This document shows positions 1 through 8,585 of a stretch of 64,000 bases of DNA, in pieces (position 1 is the first letter of the stretch; each line of letters begins with the position of its first letter). Source of the DNA: Streptosporangium nondiastaticum (lineage in GTDB: Bacteria; Actinomycetota; Actinomycetes; Streptomycetales; Streptomycetaceae); assembly GCF_003011965.1 (NCBI RefSeq), contig NZ_PXWG01000002.1, positions 62,001 to 126,000 on the forward strand, given 5' to 3'. The notes below the pieces were generated by a model. That model did not search any database, was not told the origin of the DNA, and worked only from the letters and a program-made list of their open reading frames with translations. The translations under genes were made by a program, and so were the position numbers.

Positions 1-708
1 CTGTTCGACGGCGAGTTGCTCTTCTGCGCGCTCGGCCGGTACGGCGATCCGTGCCTGACCGCGGTGGACACCGGCCGGCCGCTCAACTTCCGCCACTTCG
101 ACCCCGCCCGGGAGAGCTGGGCCTACGACCGGGCGCTTCCCGTGATCACGGCCTCGCTCGCGGCCCTGGGGCTGCGGCAGGGGATGTTCCACATGGAGCT
201 CTTCCACGATCCCGAAAGCGGTGCGCTCACCTTCGGCGAGTGTGCCGCGCGCCGGGGCGGCGCTCTGGTGCAGGAAGTCGTGCAGGCCAAGTTCAACGTA
301 GATCTGGCAGAGACGGCGATCCAGGTCGCGCTCGGGCGGCGTCCCGAGCTGGACGTCAAGATCCTCCCTGGCGCCGTCGGCGGCGCGTACCTCACCGCTC
401 CTCCGGGGCTGCTGCTCGGCTACCCCTCCGCGGCCGAGGTCATGGCAAGGCCCGGGGTGGAGTTCGTCCGGATCGAGCGGCCCGTCGGTGACCGCAGTCC
501 TTCCGTCGCCGGCACGGACCACCGGATCGGCCAGTTCCTGGTGATGGCGGACACCGCCGAGGAACTCCAGGAGCGGTTCGACGAGGTCTGGGACTGGTTC
601 GGCCCGCAGCTGCGGGTCGTCCCGGACGGCCTCAAGCCGCGGGAACTGCGCGAGCTGCAGACCGTGTTGAGGCCGGGCGTCCACTTCGGGGACGCGCTGT
701 GGCAGTGA
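1..708 (+). CDS. ATP-grasp ligase, C-terminal part (5' end outside window)
   Basis: The reading frame is open from base 1 and ends in TGA at 706-708, so only the last 235 residues are seen. They match the C-terminal catalytic half of ATP-grasp carboxylate-amine ligases: a metal-binding Glu in FHMELF (about residue 66 of the fragment), then the GECAARRGG segment with Glu80 and Arg84, which corresponds to the family's E-x-N/A-x-R-x-GG metal and phosphate site. Such enzymes activate a carboxylate as acyl phosphate and join it to an amine. The stop overlaps the GTG start of the MFS exporter (699). It is the first of five ATP-grasp genes in the first 14 kb. The substrate cannot be read from the sequence. 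Confidence 0.85.
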   Translation: MFDGELLFCALGRYGDPCLTAVDTGRPLNFRHFDPARESWAYDRALPVITASLAALGLRQGMFHMELFHDPESGALTFGECAARRGGALVQEVVQAKFNVDLAETAIQVALGRRPELDVKILPGAVGGAYLTAPPGLLLGYPSAAEVMARPGVEFVRIERPVGDRSPSVAGTDHRIGQFLVMADTAEELQERFDEVWDWFGPQLRVVPDGLKPRELRELQTVLRPGVHFGDALWQ

Positions 709-1931
709 CGTCCGTGCGCGCGCCCGTCCGTGGTGTGCGCAGGCTGCTGCCCGAGTCACCGGCGCAGCGGATCCTGACCTTCGCCACGTTCGCGAACAGC
801 TTCGGCGGCGGGATGTTCACCACCGCGAGCGCGCTGTACTTCACCCGTGTCGTCGGGCTGCCGGCCGGGCAGGTCGCCGTGGGCCTGTTCGGCGGAGCCA
901 TGACGGGTCTGGTCGCCGGGGTCCTGGTCGGGCGGCTGGCGGACCAGTGGGGGCCCAAGCGCGTCCACGTCTCGGTGATGCTCAGCGGCGGGGCGGCCAT
1001 CTCCTGCTTCACGCTCGTCGGCTCGTTCTGGTCCTTCCTCGCGGTCTCGCTGGTCGCGGGCATGATCATCCCGGCGGACGTGGCCAGCAAGGCGCCGCTC
1101 ATCCGCGGGGTCTCCGAGGGAAACCCCACGGTGTTCATCGGCTACCTGCGGTCGGTGACCAACCTGGCCCTCGCGCTGGGCTCGGTCGCCGCCGGCTTCG
1201 CCATCCAGATCGACACCAGGCCCGCGTACCTGGCCCTGGTGGTCTGCCGGGCCCTGGCGTACGTGAGCTGCGGGCTCATCCTCCTGCGGCTGCCGCGGAT
1301 CACGGCAACCGCGGAGAGAGGGGAGCGCGGCTGGGCCGCGCTGCGCGACCGCACCTATCTCAGTGCCACGGCGGCCCACGCGGTGCTGTCGCTGAACTAC
1401 GCCGTGTCCGGGTTCCTGCTCCCCCTGTGGATCGTCGCCCACACGAGCGCGCCCCGGTGGGCGGTCTCGGCGGTCCTGGTGCTCAACATGGCCTTCGTGG
1501 TGCTGCTCCAGGTCAAGGTGAGCCGTGGTGTGCACGACGTGCGGGCGGCCGGCCGGCGCATGGCCTGGGCGGGGACGGCGTTCGCCTCCGGGCTCATGCT
1601 CATGGCGTCGGCCCACGGCCCCTCCCGCTGGGTGGCGACGGGGCTGCTGCTGGGCGGCATGGCCGTCTTCGCGCTCGGCGAGCTCTGGTACGCGGCTGCC
1701 TCGACCGAGTACTGCTTCGGCCTGGCGCCGGCTCACCTCCAGGGCCAGTACGCCGGGGTGTTCGGGCTGGGCAGCGGAGCCGTGGAGGCGGTCGCACCCG
1801 CGGTGATGAGTCTGCTGCCCCTCGGGATGGGGCTGCCCGGCTGGCTGCTGCTCGGCGCCCTCCTGCTGTTCGTCGGCCTGGGCAGCGGGCCCCTCGTGGC
1901 GTGGGCGGGCAGGACCCGGCCGGCCGTCTGA
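699..1931 (+). CDS. MFS exporter
   Basis: A 410-residue protein with about 12 hydrophobic segments and the MFS loop 2-3 signature (GRLADQWGPKRV, around residue 78), typical of drug or metabolite exporters of the major facilitator superfamily. The GTG at 699 overlaps the stop of the upstream ATP-grasp gene; a second GTG at 705 is an equally possible start. The tight coupling suggests it exports the product of the ATP-grasp pathway or gives self-protection. A strong hairpin follows its stop directly. Substrate unknown. Confidence 0.85.
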   Translation: MAVTSVRAPVRGVRRLLPESPAQRILTFATFANSFGGGMFTTASALYFTRVVGLPAGQVAVGLFGGAMTGLVAGVLVGRLADQWGPKRVHVSVMLSGGAAISCFTLVGSFWSFLAVSLVAGMIIPADVASKAPLIRGVSEGNPTVFIGYLRSVTNLALALGSVAAGFAIQIDTRPAYLALVVCRALAYVSCGLILLRLPRITATAERGERGWAALRDRTYLSATAAHAVLSLNYAVSGFLLPLWIVAHTSAPRWAVSAVLVLNMAFVVLLQVKVSRGVHDVRAAGRRMAWAGTAFASGLMLMASAHGPSRWVATGLLLGGMAVFALGELWYAAASTEYCFGLAPAHLQGQYAGVFGLGSGAVEAVAPAVMSLLPLGMGLPGWLLLGALLLFVGLGSGPLVAWAGRTRPAV

Positions 1932-1936
1932 CCCGG

Positions 1937-1980
1937 GTGCCGTGCCGGGCCGCAGCCATCCGGCCGGCCCGGCACCCGTG
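1937..1980 (+). terminator. Hairpin after the first MFS gene
   Basis: A perfect 10-bp stem (1942-1951 with 1966-1975, GTGCCGGGCC / GGCCCGGCAC) begins 11 bases after the MFS stop codon. There is no T-tract, which is usual for actinomycete terminators. Confidence 0.6.
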
Positions 1981-2001
1981 CCCGCCGGCCACGGCCCCTT
2001 C

Positions 2002-2055
2002 GGCCCCCGCCGTGGGGGCCGCCCCGTTCCGGCCCGGAGCTCCTGCTCCGGGCCG
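2002..2055. terminator. Two further GC hairpins
   Basis: A 7-bp stem (2002-2008 with 2014-2020) is followed by a perfect 10-bp stem with a 6-nt loop (2030-2039 with 2046-2055, CGGCCCGGAG / CTCCGGGCCG). They lie in the gap between convergent genes and probably act as backup or bidirectional terminators. Confidence 0.5.
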
Positions 2056-2670
2056 CTTCACGTTACGTACGGGCTGACGGACTGCTACAAGGACGCCGAG
2101 TCCCCGCTGCCGGCCACCCGGAGGGCGGGCCGGCAACGGGGACTTCGGTACCGGGCGTCAGGAGTTGTGGTGGCCGGCGATGGTCTCGGCCGCTGCGCGG
2201 TGGCCTGCACCTGCCGGCACGGGCTTGAGGCCGTGCCGGCAATGCTCCGCGGTGAGCCCGAAGCGCAGGGCCCGGCCGCCGCCCCGGGTCCACCGTGCCG
2301 TCCGCGCCCGGATCCCTGACCGCGGCGCGGACCTCGGCACCGGCCGGGTCCCCGGATCACCGCGGAACGACCGCGGCGCGCCGGCGGACCCGACGCGTCG
2401 CGGCGCCGCGACGAAGCAACCAAGGCCGACGGCGGCGGCGTGCGGTTCGACGACGGGTGCGTCGAAGAGGTTCTCGCCGTCGAGCCGTCAGCACACCGAC
2501 CGGGCGAGGCCGTAGTCCTCGCCCGGAAGGCCCTGCACCCGCCGTAGTCCTCGCTCGGAAGGCCCTGCCCCAGCGGCACCGGCACGGCCGGCGGCACGTG
2601 CGGGGCGAGGTGCGGCAGCCACCGCTGCCCGGCCGGACGGCGGCCCCGGGCTCTTCGCCGGAGCCTGCGA
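2056..2670. other. Gene-poor gap, possibly with decayed coding DNA
   Basis: About 600 bases between two convergent genes without a convincing gene. In one plus-strand frame, codons with normal G/C third positions run from about 2393 to a TAG just before 2545, including GGGVRFDDGCVEEVLAVE, but no domain is recognisable. This may be the remnant of a deleted gene. A 26-bp direct repeat lies at its end. Confidence 0.3.
2511..2568 (+). repeat. 26-bp direct repeat pair
   Basis: Two copies of a 26-bp sequence beginning CGTAGTCCTCGC (2511-2536 and 2543-2568) differ at one base and are separated by 6 bases. They look like a local tandem duplication in decaying intergenic DNA. Confidence 0.7.
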
Positions 2671-4002
2671 TCAGGATGACACCGGCTGCGCCGTCTCCGT
2701 CTCCGTCAGCCTCGTGCAGGCGAGGACGAACAGCACCCACCCCGCGAGCGAGGCGACCGCGAAGACGAGCAGTGAGTTCCACAGCCCGAGCCGCTCGCCC
2801 ATCACGCCTCCGAGGAAAGCACCGAGCGGGAACGGCCCGTAGGTGAGCATCCGGTACGCGGCGGTGGCCCGGCCCAGCACCTCGGACGGGATCACCGTCT
2901 GCCGGAACGCGACCACGTGGACGTTGTAGATGGTCAGGCCGAACCCGTAGACGGCGAACGTCAGCGTCGCCAGCGCGAAGTTCCATCCGGTGCCCGCCCC
3001 TCCGGTCGGCAGCAGAAGCATCGGCGCGACGGACGAGGCGCTGCTGGCCAGGATCAGGATCCTCGGGAACCCGAAACGGTTGCCGACCCGCTTGGCCACC
3101 GCCGCCCCGGCGAGCGAGGCGACGCTGCCGAAGGCGAGGACGAAGCCGACCCCGCCCGCGTCCATTCCGAGTTCCTTCACGGCGTAGACGAGGAACAGCG
3201 TGAGGATCGCCTGTTCGCACATGTTGAACCAGCCTGCCCGCGCGCTCAGCATGCGCAGGGTCCGGTTGCGCCACAGCAGGCCGAAGCTCGTCAGGATGTC
3301 GGCCGGCCGCGGCCTGTGAGCGGCCGACGGGTCGCGGGGCGGCTCCCGGTGCCGGATCAGGAACATGGTCGCGAACGCCGCCAGGTAGGCCACGACGTTC
3401 ACCAGGATCGCGAACCACGCGCCCAGCAGCTTGATCAGCAGGCCGCCCACTCCGGAGCCGCCGATCTGGGCGACGGCGTAGGAGCCCTGCAACTTGCTGT
3501 TGGCGTCCACGAGGTGACGCTGCGGCACGAGCGCGGGGAGGTAGGCCAGATAGCCGACGTCGAACACCGCGGTGCCCGAGCCGACCACGAACGCGATCGC
3601 GCACAGCGCCGGGACGGACAGGGTGTCGGTCATGTAGAGAACCGGCACCGTGGCCAGTGCCACGGCACGCACCGCGTTGGCCACCAGGATGATCAGCCGG
3701 CGGTCGAACAGGTCGATCACCAGGCCGGCGAACGGGGTGACGCACAGCGCCGGCAGGAACTGCATCGCCGTGACGAGTCCGATCTGCGACGGGCTGCCGC
3801 CCAGTGTGCCCAGCACCAGCAGCGGAAGTGCCAGCTGGGTGACCTGGGAGCCGAGCGCGGCAACCGTCTCCCCCGACCACAGCTTGAGGAAGTCGTGGTT
3901 GTGCCACAGGCCCCGGTCCGGCGTGGCGGCCGGCGCCCCCTGCGTGAGGGGGCGCCCTTCCTGCCCGCCCGGACCGGCCGGGCGGGCAGGGGTGCTAGTC
4001 AC
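2671..4002 (-). CDS. MFS transporter (EntS-like, MFS_3)
   Basis: A 443-residue, 12-TM protein resembling the MFS_3 / enterobactin-exporter group (LPLLVLGTLGGSPSQIGLV at the N-terminus, PFAGLVIDLFDRR loop near residue 100). The GTG start at 4002 overlaps the end of the upstream ATP-grasp gene by 8 nt, so the two are translationally coupled. It is the last gene of a nine-gene minus-strand operon starting at 12760, and is probably an exporter of the cluster product. It is the second of three MFS genes in the cluster. Confidence 0.85.
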   Translation of the reverse strand: MTSTPARPAGPGGQEGRPLTQGAPAATPDRGLWHNHDFLKLWSGETVAALGSQVTQLALPLLVLGTLGGSPSQIGLVTAMQFLPALCVTPFAGLVIDLFDRRLIILVANAVRAVALATVPVLYMTDTLSVPALCAIAFVVGSGTAVFDVGYLAYLPALVPQRHLVDANSKLQGSYAVAQIGGSGVGGLLIKLLGAWFAILVNVVAYLAAFATMFLIRHREPPRDPSAAHRPRPADILTSFGLLWRNRTLRMLSARAGWFNMCEQAILTLFLVYAVKELGMDAGGVGFVLAFGSVASLAGAAVAKRVGNRFGFPRILILASSASSVAPMLLLPTGGAGTGWNFALATLTFAVYGFGLTIYNVHVVAFRQTVIPSEVLGRATAAYRMLTYGPFPLGAFLGGVMGERLGLWNSLLVFAVASLAGWVLFVLACTRLTETETAQPVSS

Positions 4003-5179
4003 CGCGGTACTCCTCGGTGCCGTCGTCGAGCGCGGCCAGCGCCGCCATGGTCTCCGCCCGGGTGCCCGCGAAGATCGCGTACCCCAGCCGGTCCTCCGGG
4101 CCGCGCGGCACCCGCGCCACCGCGCCCTCGCCCGCGAAGTAGCGCAGCTCGCGCAGCGCCCCCGCGAGCGGCGGCCGGCTCGCCTTCTCCCACGTCACCG
4201 GGTGACGGAACGGCGTCCGGCCGTCACCGACGAAGAACCGGATGGCCGAGCACTCGGCGGCCGGCGCCCCCGGTACCGTGCGTTCGCCCACCACGGCCGC
4301 GAGTTCCGCGGTGTTCAGGTTCCATCCGGTGGCCAGTTCGACGAGTCTCGGGATCTGGCCGCCTGCCGGACGTCCCGCGATCTCCATCAGGACGGGGCCC
4401 GTCCCGGTCATGCGGAATTCCGCGTGGGAGACGCCCGCCTCCATGCCGAGCGCGTCGAGCGCGCGGACCGTCGCCGCCGTCAGCAGCTCACGGTCCTCGT
4501 CCGATGCCGCCGCGGGTGACACGTGGCCCGTCTCGACGCAGTACGGCGGCCTGGTCAGGTACTTGTCGGTGATCGCGAGGACCTGTGTCTCACCGGGTGC
4601 CCATGTCACCGCCTCGACGCTGTACTCCTTCCCGACCACGTAGCGGTCCACCGCGACCCGTCCGCTCGCCGCCAGCGCAGCCGCGGCCCGGAAGGCCTCG
4701 GCGAGGTCGCGCGGGTCGTCGACGACCTTGACCCCGCCGCTGCCGCCGTAGTCGGTCGGCTTGACCACGACCGGGAAGCGCCCGCCGGCGAGCCGCTCGC
4801 ACTCCTCGGCGGTGCGGGCCACGCCGAGCTGGGGTGAGGGGACGCCCTGCTCGCGCAGGCGGCCGTGCATGACGCCCTTGTCGCGGAAATGGCCCGCGGG
4901 CATCCGTGGCGCCGGCACGCCGAGCTTCTGCGCGACCTCCCGGGCGATGTCGGTGGACAGCTCCTCCCAGCAGAGGACCGCGTCCCACGCGAAGCCGGCC
5001 GAACTCGCCGCTTCGAACATCGAGTCGACCGAGAACCGGTCGCCCGCGCGCCACCAGTCGCAGTGGTTGACGGGGACGCGGTGCGGCAGGTCGATGACCC
5101 CGACGAAGTGCCCGGCGTCACGCAGCGACTTGAGCCCGAAATCCTTGTTGTCACCGAGCCCGGCGATCAGCACCCTCAC
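3995..5179 (-). CDS. ATP-grasp carboxylate-amine ligase
   Basis: A 394-residue ATP-grasp enzyme. Visible motifs: Lys101 of the RDK segment, Lys140 in VVVKPTDYGGSGGV (ATP lysine plus glycine-rich loop), Glu254 in SHAEF, and Glu267/Arg270 in LMEIAGRPAGG (Mg and phosphate site). Layout and length fit the L-amino-acid ligase / carnosine-synthase-like group that makes peptide or amide bonds via acyl phosphate. The GTG start at 5179 overlaps the TGA of the preceding gene by 4 nt. Three ATP-grasp genes lie in tandem here (3995-7695), suggesting successive amide-bond formation. Substrates unknown. Confidence 0.88.
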   Translation of the reverse strand: MRVLIAGLGDNKDFGLKSLRDAGHFVGVIDLPHRVPVNHCDWWRAGDRFSVDSMFEAASSAGFAWDAVLCWEELSTDIAREVAQKLGVPAPRMPAGHFRDKGVMHGRLREQGVPSPQLGVARTAEECERLAGGRFPVVVKPTDYGGSGGVKVVDDPRDLAEAFRAAAALAASGRVAVDRYVVGKEYSVEAVTWAPGETQVLAITDKYLTRPPYCVETGHVSPAAASDEDRELLTAATVRALDALGMEAGVSHAEFRMTGTGPVLMEIAGRPAGGQIPRLVELATGWNLNTAELAAVVGERTVPGAPAAECSAIRFFVGDGRTPFRHPVTWEKASRPPLAGALRELRYFAGEGAVARVPRGPEDRLGYAIFAGTRAETMAALAALDDGTEEYRGD

Positions 5180-6399
5180 AGCGACTCCGCCTTCCCGCCG
5201 AACACGCCGAAGCCCTGCTCCAGCTGCTGGAACGCGGACTCGACCGAGCAGCGCAGCAGGCCCGCGGCGTCGAGCTCCTTCACCCAGCGCTTGCCCGCGT
5301 CCAGGTTGCCGATCGTGGTGACCAGCTGCATGCGGTCGGTGTTGATGAAGCACCGGTTGGTGGGCTTGCGCGCGGTCACCCGCATGACCTCGGCCCCCTC
5401 GGGGTGCGCGGGCACCTCGACGCCCGGGATCTCCGACGACGGCAGCTCGATGGTCACCGCGCGCGTCGTGACCTGCGGCAGCGGTTCGCCGAGCGCGGCC
5501 GCGGTGAACACCGCGTGCGGGTCGGTGCCGGTGCCGGTGAGCCCCAGGTCGGACAGGCCGCCGAGGCGCGGGTTGATCTCCAGGACGACGATGTCGTCCT
5601 CGACCACGGCGAAGTCGATCTGCCACGGGCCGAAGGGGGCGAAGTTGTCCTGGATGTCGGTCAGGAACGCGTCGAGACGCGCCGCGGCACGCTCGGGGAG
5701 CGCGTACGGTGTGACGCGCGCCCGCAGGGAGGGGTCGAGCCCGGCGTCCAGCGGGCCCATGGACACCACCGGCCAGCGCATCAGCTCGCCGCCGGCGGTG
5801 ATCAGCTCGATGCCGGTCTCGACGCCCACCTTGAAGGCCTGCACGATCGCGGGGAACGCCAGGCCCCGGGCGAGCACGGCGTCGAGTTCCGCGGCCGATG
5901 CCGCGAAGAACCGTCCGTCGCCCGCCTGGGCCTGGGCCTCCTTGATCACGAGCGGGAAGCCCAGTTCCCGGGCGGCGCCGGCGACCGCGGCGGCGTCCGT
6001 GCAGACCGCACCCTCCGGGACCGGCCACCCGCGCTCCACACCGGTCTCGTGCAGCTTGACCTTGTCGCAGGCCACCTCGGCGAACTCGGCGGAGTGGGCG
6101 ACGAACCGGCCGTCCCACCGCGCGGCGGCCCGGCCGTAGACGATGGGCAGCTGCTCCTGGCCGTGCGCGTACGGGTTGGCGATGGCCACGTCGGGCCGCT
6201 CGGTGTCCAGCACGCGAAGCACGTCCTCCGCGTCCCAGTCCAGGCTCAGCAGCTTGACCTCGACACCCTCGTTGTCGAACTCCAGGGCCGCGTCGAACTC
6301 GACGGCCGAATACACGACGAAGCTTGTGTAGCCGCGCTCGCGCAGGACCGGAAGGAACCGGGCGATCTTGTACTCGCCGAAGATCAGGGCCTTCTTCAT
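5176..6399 (-). CDS. ATP-grasp ligase
   Basis: 407 residues, starting at the second of two in-frame ATGs because a GGAG lies 9 nt upstream of it; the alternative start is at 6414. ATP-grasp features are Lys153 in FPLVIKEAQAQAGDG, where the usual glycine loop is Gln/Ala-rich, and the catalytic segment VVLEINPRLGG (272-281; Glu274, Asn276, Arg278). The N-terminus begins like the preATP-grasp Rossmann domain (KKALIFGEYKIARFL). The last 100 residues form an extra C-terminal domain. It is coupled by a 4-nt overlap to the next ATP-grasp gene. Amide or ester ligase of unknown substrate. Confidence 0.87.
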   Translation of the reverse strand: MKKALIFGEYKIARFLPVLRERGYTSFVVYSAVEFDAALEFDNEGVEVKLLSLDWDAEDVLRVLDTERPDVAIANPYAHGQEQLPIVYGRAAARWDGRFVAHSAEFAEVACDKVKLHETGVERGWPVPEGAVCTDAAAVAGAARELGFPLVIKEAQAQAGDGRFFAASAAELDAVLARGLAFPAIVQAFKVGVETGIELITAGGELMRWPVVSMGPLDAGLDPSLRARVTPYALPERAAARLDAFLTDIQDNFAPFGPWQIDFAVVEDDIVVLEINPRLGGLSDLGLTGTGTDPHAVFTAAALGEPLPQVTTRAVTIELPSSEIPGVEVPAHPEGAEVMRVTARKPTNRCFINTDRMQLVTTIGNLDAGKRWVKELDAAGLLRCSVESAFQQLEQGFGVFGGKAESL

Positions 6400-6468
6400 G
6401 GGGTGTGTCTCCATCCGTGGTGAAGGGGAAACGGAGCGCCCACCGTGGGCGCTCGTGGTACGGGAGGC

Positions 6469-7695
6469 TCAGATGTGCAGGGGTTCGCCGAGCACGGCCG
6501 TGGCTTCGGCGAGCTTCAGCAGCCGCGCGTCGATCTCGGCGACGTCGGCGCCCGTGGCGATGACGTATCCGGCCCGCCCCAGGAACTGCCGTGGAGGCAG
6601 CCGCAGTTCGGTGCCCGGCTCGCTGACCCGCCGCACCTCGTGCACCCAGGGCTCGCCGAGGAGGGCGGCCGGGACCTCGAGGTCGTCGAACGTCAGGTCT
6701 TCGGCGGGGTAGAGGAAGCGGATGCCGACCAGCTGTCCGGGCGCCGGGATCGGGTCGGGCTCGCGGCCGGTGGCGACCGCGCCGAGGACCGCCCCGATCG
6801 ACAGGCCCGGGATCGCGATCTCGGCCAGGCGCGGGATGAGCTCCCCGCCCAGCCGGCCGTTGACCTCGACCACCTTGGGACCGTCGGCGGTGAGCATCAG
6901 CTCGGTGTGCGTGACCGTCCGATCGATGCCCAGGGCGTTGTTGGAGCGGATCACCACGTCGCGGACCGCGGCCTCGGTCGCGCTGTCGAGGACCGTGCCG
7001 ACCACGTGCGCGACCTCCTCGAAGAAGGGCGCGTAACCGGTGCGCTTGAGCGCGATCGCGTAGGGCTCGACCCTGCCGTCGAGCACCCAGCTGTCCACGC
7101 TGATCTCCGGGCCGGCGAGGAACTCCTCGACGAGGACGAGCCCGTCCGCGATGGACGCGTTCTCCGAGCTGCGGGCGAAGTCGAACGCCGCCCGCAGCTC
7201 GGCCTCGGAGCGGACGATCTGGACCGCGACGCTCGCGGCCCGGCCGCGGGGCTTGACCACCACGGGGTAGCCGATGGCGTCCGCGGCGGCGACCGCCTCG
7301 GCCACGGAACCCGCGAGGTGGAACCGCGCCGAAGGGACGCCGGCCTCCTGGAAGAGCCGGCGCTGCTCGGCCTTGTCGCGGCATGCCCGCGCGGCCTCGA
7401 CCGGCATGGCCGGGACGCCCAGCCGGGCGCCGACCGCGGCGGCCCGCGCGATCAGCATCTCCTCCCATGTGATCACGCCGGTGATGCGGTTGCCCGCCGC
7501 CAGCTCCTCGGCGGCGGCGAACACCGCGGCCTCGTCCTGGAGGTCGGTCTCCCGGTACTCGGCCGCGTACGGCAGCTGCCAGTCCAGCGGGCGCGCACCG
7601 ATGAGGACGACACGGTAGTGCTCGGCCAGCCCCCGGAGCGCGTACTCCCGGAAGTGGAGGTAGCCCGAGCCGATGACGAGAACGCTTTCCTTCAT
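6469..7695 (-). CDS. ATP-grasp ligase (acetyl-CoA carboxylase/BacD-like fold)
   Basis: 408 residues; the ATG at 7695 is preceded by a clear GAGGAG site. It shows the full ATP-grasp set: RDK (residues 106-108), Lys148 in YPVVVKPRGRAAS, VEEFLAGPEISVD (189-201), Glu265 in THTEL, and VVEVNGRLGGE (276-285). This is the ATP-grasp_4 pattern found in amino-acid ligases such as BacD. It lies in the middle of the nine-gene minus-strand operon, after an SDR gene and before two more ATP-grasp genes. It likely forms an amide bond between amino-acid-like building blocks; substrates cannot be inferred. Confidence 0.88.
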   Translation of the reverse strand: MKESVLVIGSGYLHFREYALRGLAEHYRVVLIGARPLDWQLPYAAEYRETDLQDEAAVFAAAEELAAGNRITGVITWEEMLIARAAAVGARLGVPAMPVEAARACRDKAEQRRLFQEAGVPSARFHLAGSVAEAVAAADAIGYPVVVKPRGRAASVAVQIVRSEAELRAAFDFARSSENASIADGLVLVEEFLAGPEISVDSWVLDGRVEPYAIALKRTGYAPFFEEVAHVVGTVLDSATEAAVRDVVIRSNNALGIDRTVTHTELMLTADGPKVVEVNGRLGGELIPRLAEIAIPGLSIGAVLGAVATGREPDPIPAPGQLVGIRFLYPAEDLTFDDLEVPAALLGEPWVHEVRRVSEPGTELRLPPRQFLGRAGYVIATGADVAEIDARLLKLAEATAVLGEPLHI

Positions 7696-7744
7696 GTGCT
7701 CACTCCTCGTGAGGTTGTCGTGGACCGCGCGTCCGCCCGGCACC

Positions 7745-8536
7745 TCATCGCGACGCCCGTTGTGCTTCGACGATGCGCCGGGCGCCCTCGTCCGGGGCGC
7801 CCCTCCCCCGGAGCCGGGCCGCGGCGGCGGGGAACTGCACCGACAGGGCGCAGAGCAGCCGCAGCTTGACCGGGGCGATGTTGACCTCGCCGCGGTCCTG
7901 TTCGACGGCCCTGAGCACCGCCGATGCCACCTGGTCCGGTGTGACCGCGCGCGCCCCACGCGGCAGCGGTGCCCCGGTCCTGGCGAACATGCCCGCTTCT
8001 GCGACGAATCCCGGCTGGACCAGCGAGACCCCGACGCCGGCTGTGCGCAGGTCGAGCCGCAGGGCGTGGGCGAAGCCGCGCAGACCGAACTTCGACGCGG
8101 TGTACAGCGATGAGTGGGGGGTGGCGGCCTTCCCCGACATCGATCCCACGAACGCGAGGTGTCCGCGGCCCGCTGCGGCCATCGCCGGCGCGAGCATCCG
8201 GGCGAGCACGACCGCCGAGCGCAGGTTCACCGCCAGGGCACGGTCGATCTGCTCCGGGGTGTACTCCAGCAGGTCACCGCTGGCGGGCAGGGCCGCGTTC
8301 GCCACCAGAATCCCCGTGCCGGCGCACGCCTGCGCGAGGTGTTCCACGTCGTACGGGTCGGCGAGGTCGGCGGCCACCCACCGGGCGCCCAGTCCGTCCG
8401 CCAGCGCTCGCAGCGCTTCGGCGTCGCGACCGGTCACGATCAGGTCGGCGCCGGCCTCGGTCAGACGTGCGGCAAGCGCCCGGCCGATGCCTCCGGTCGC
8501 ACCGGTGAGCAGGACGGTCTCTCCGGCGATCTTCAT
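7745..8536 (-). CDS. Short-chain dehydrogenase/reductase
   Basis: 263 residues. Classical SDR: cofactor motif TGATGGIG (11-18), NAA (80-82), and catalytic Ser132, Tyr145 and Lys149 (YTASK). The ATG at 8536 has a GGAG 6 nt upstream. It would oxidise or reduce an alcohol/ketone with NAD(P). In the operon it follows an aldo/keto reductase and an FAD oxidase, so it probably tailors a carbonyl or hydroxyl in a precursor amino acid or sugar-like unit. Confidence 0.9.
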   Translation of the reverse strand: MKIAGETVLLTGATGGIGRALAARLTEAGADLIVTGRDAEALRALADGLGARWVAADLADPYDVEHLAQACAGTGILVANAALPASGDLLEYTPEQIDRALAVNLRSAVVLARMLAPAMAAAGRGHLAFVGSMSGKAATPHSSLYTASKFGLRGFAHALRLDLRTAGVGVSLVQPGFVAEAGMFARTGAPLPRGARAVTPDQVASAVLRAVEQDRGEVNIAPVKLRLLCALSVQFPAAAARLRGRGAPDEGARRIVEAQRASR

Positions 8537-8585
8537 CTGCGGCTCCGGGGAAGGGGAATGTGCGCGCGGTCTCGGGTTCGGGGGG

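Noticed and set aside
3995..7468. A 3.4-kb open frame on the minus strand running through three ATP-grasp genes
   Set aside because: It arises from high GC content. The real genes lie in other frames with recognised motifs and ribosome-binding sites; only its last third is the true 3995-5179 gene.
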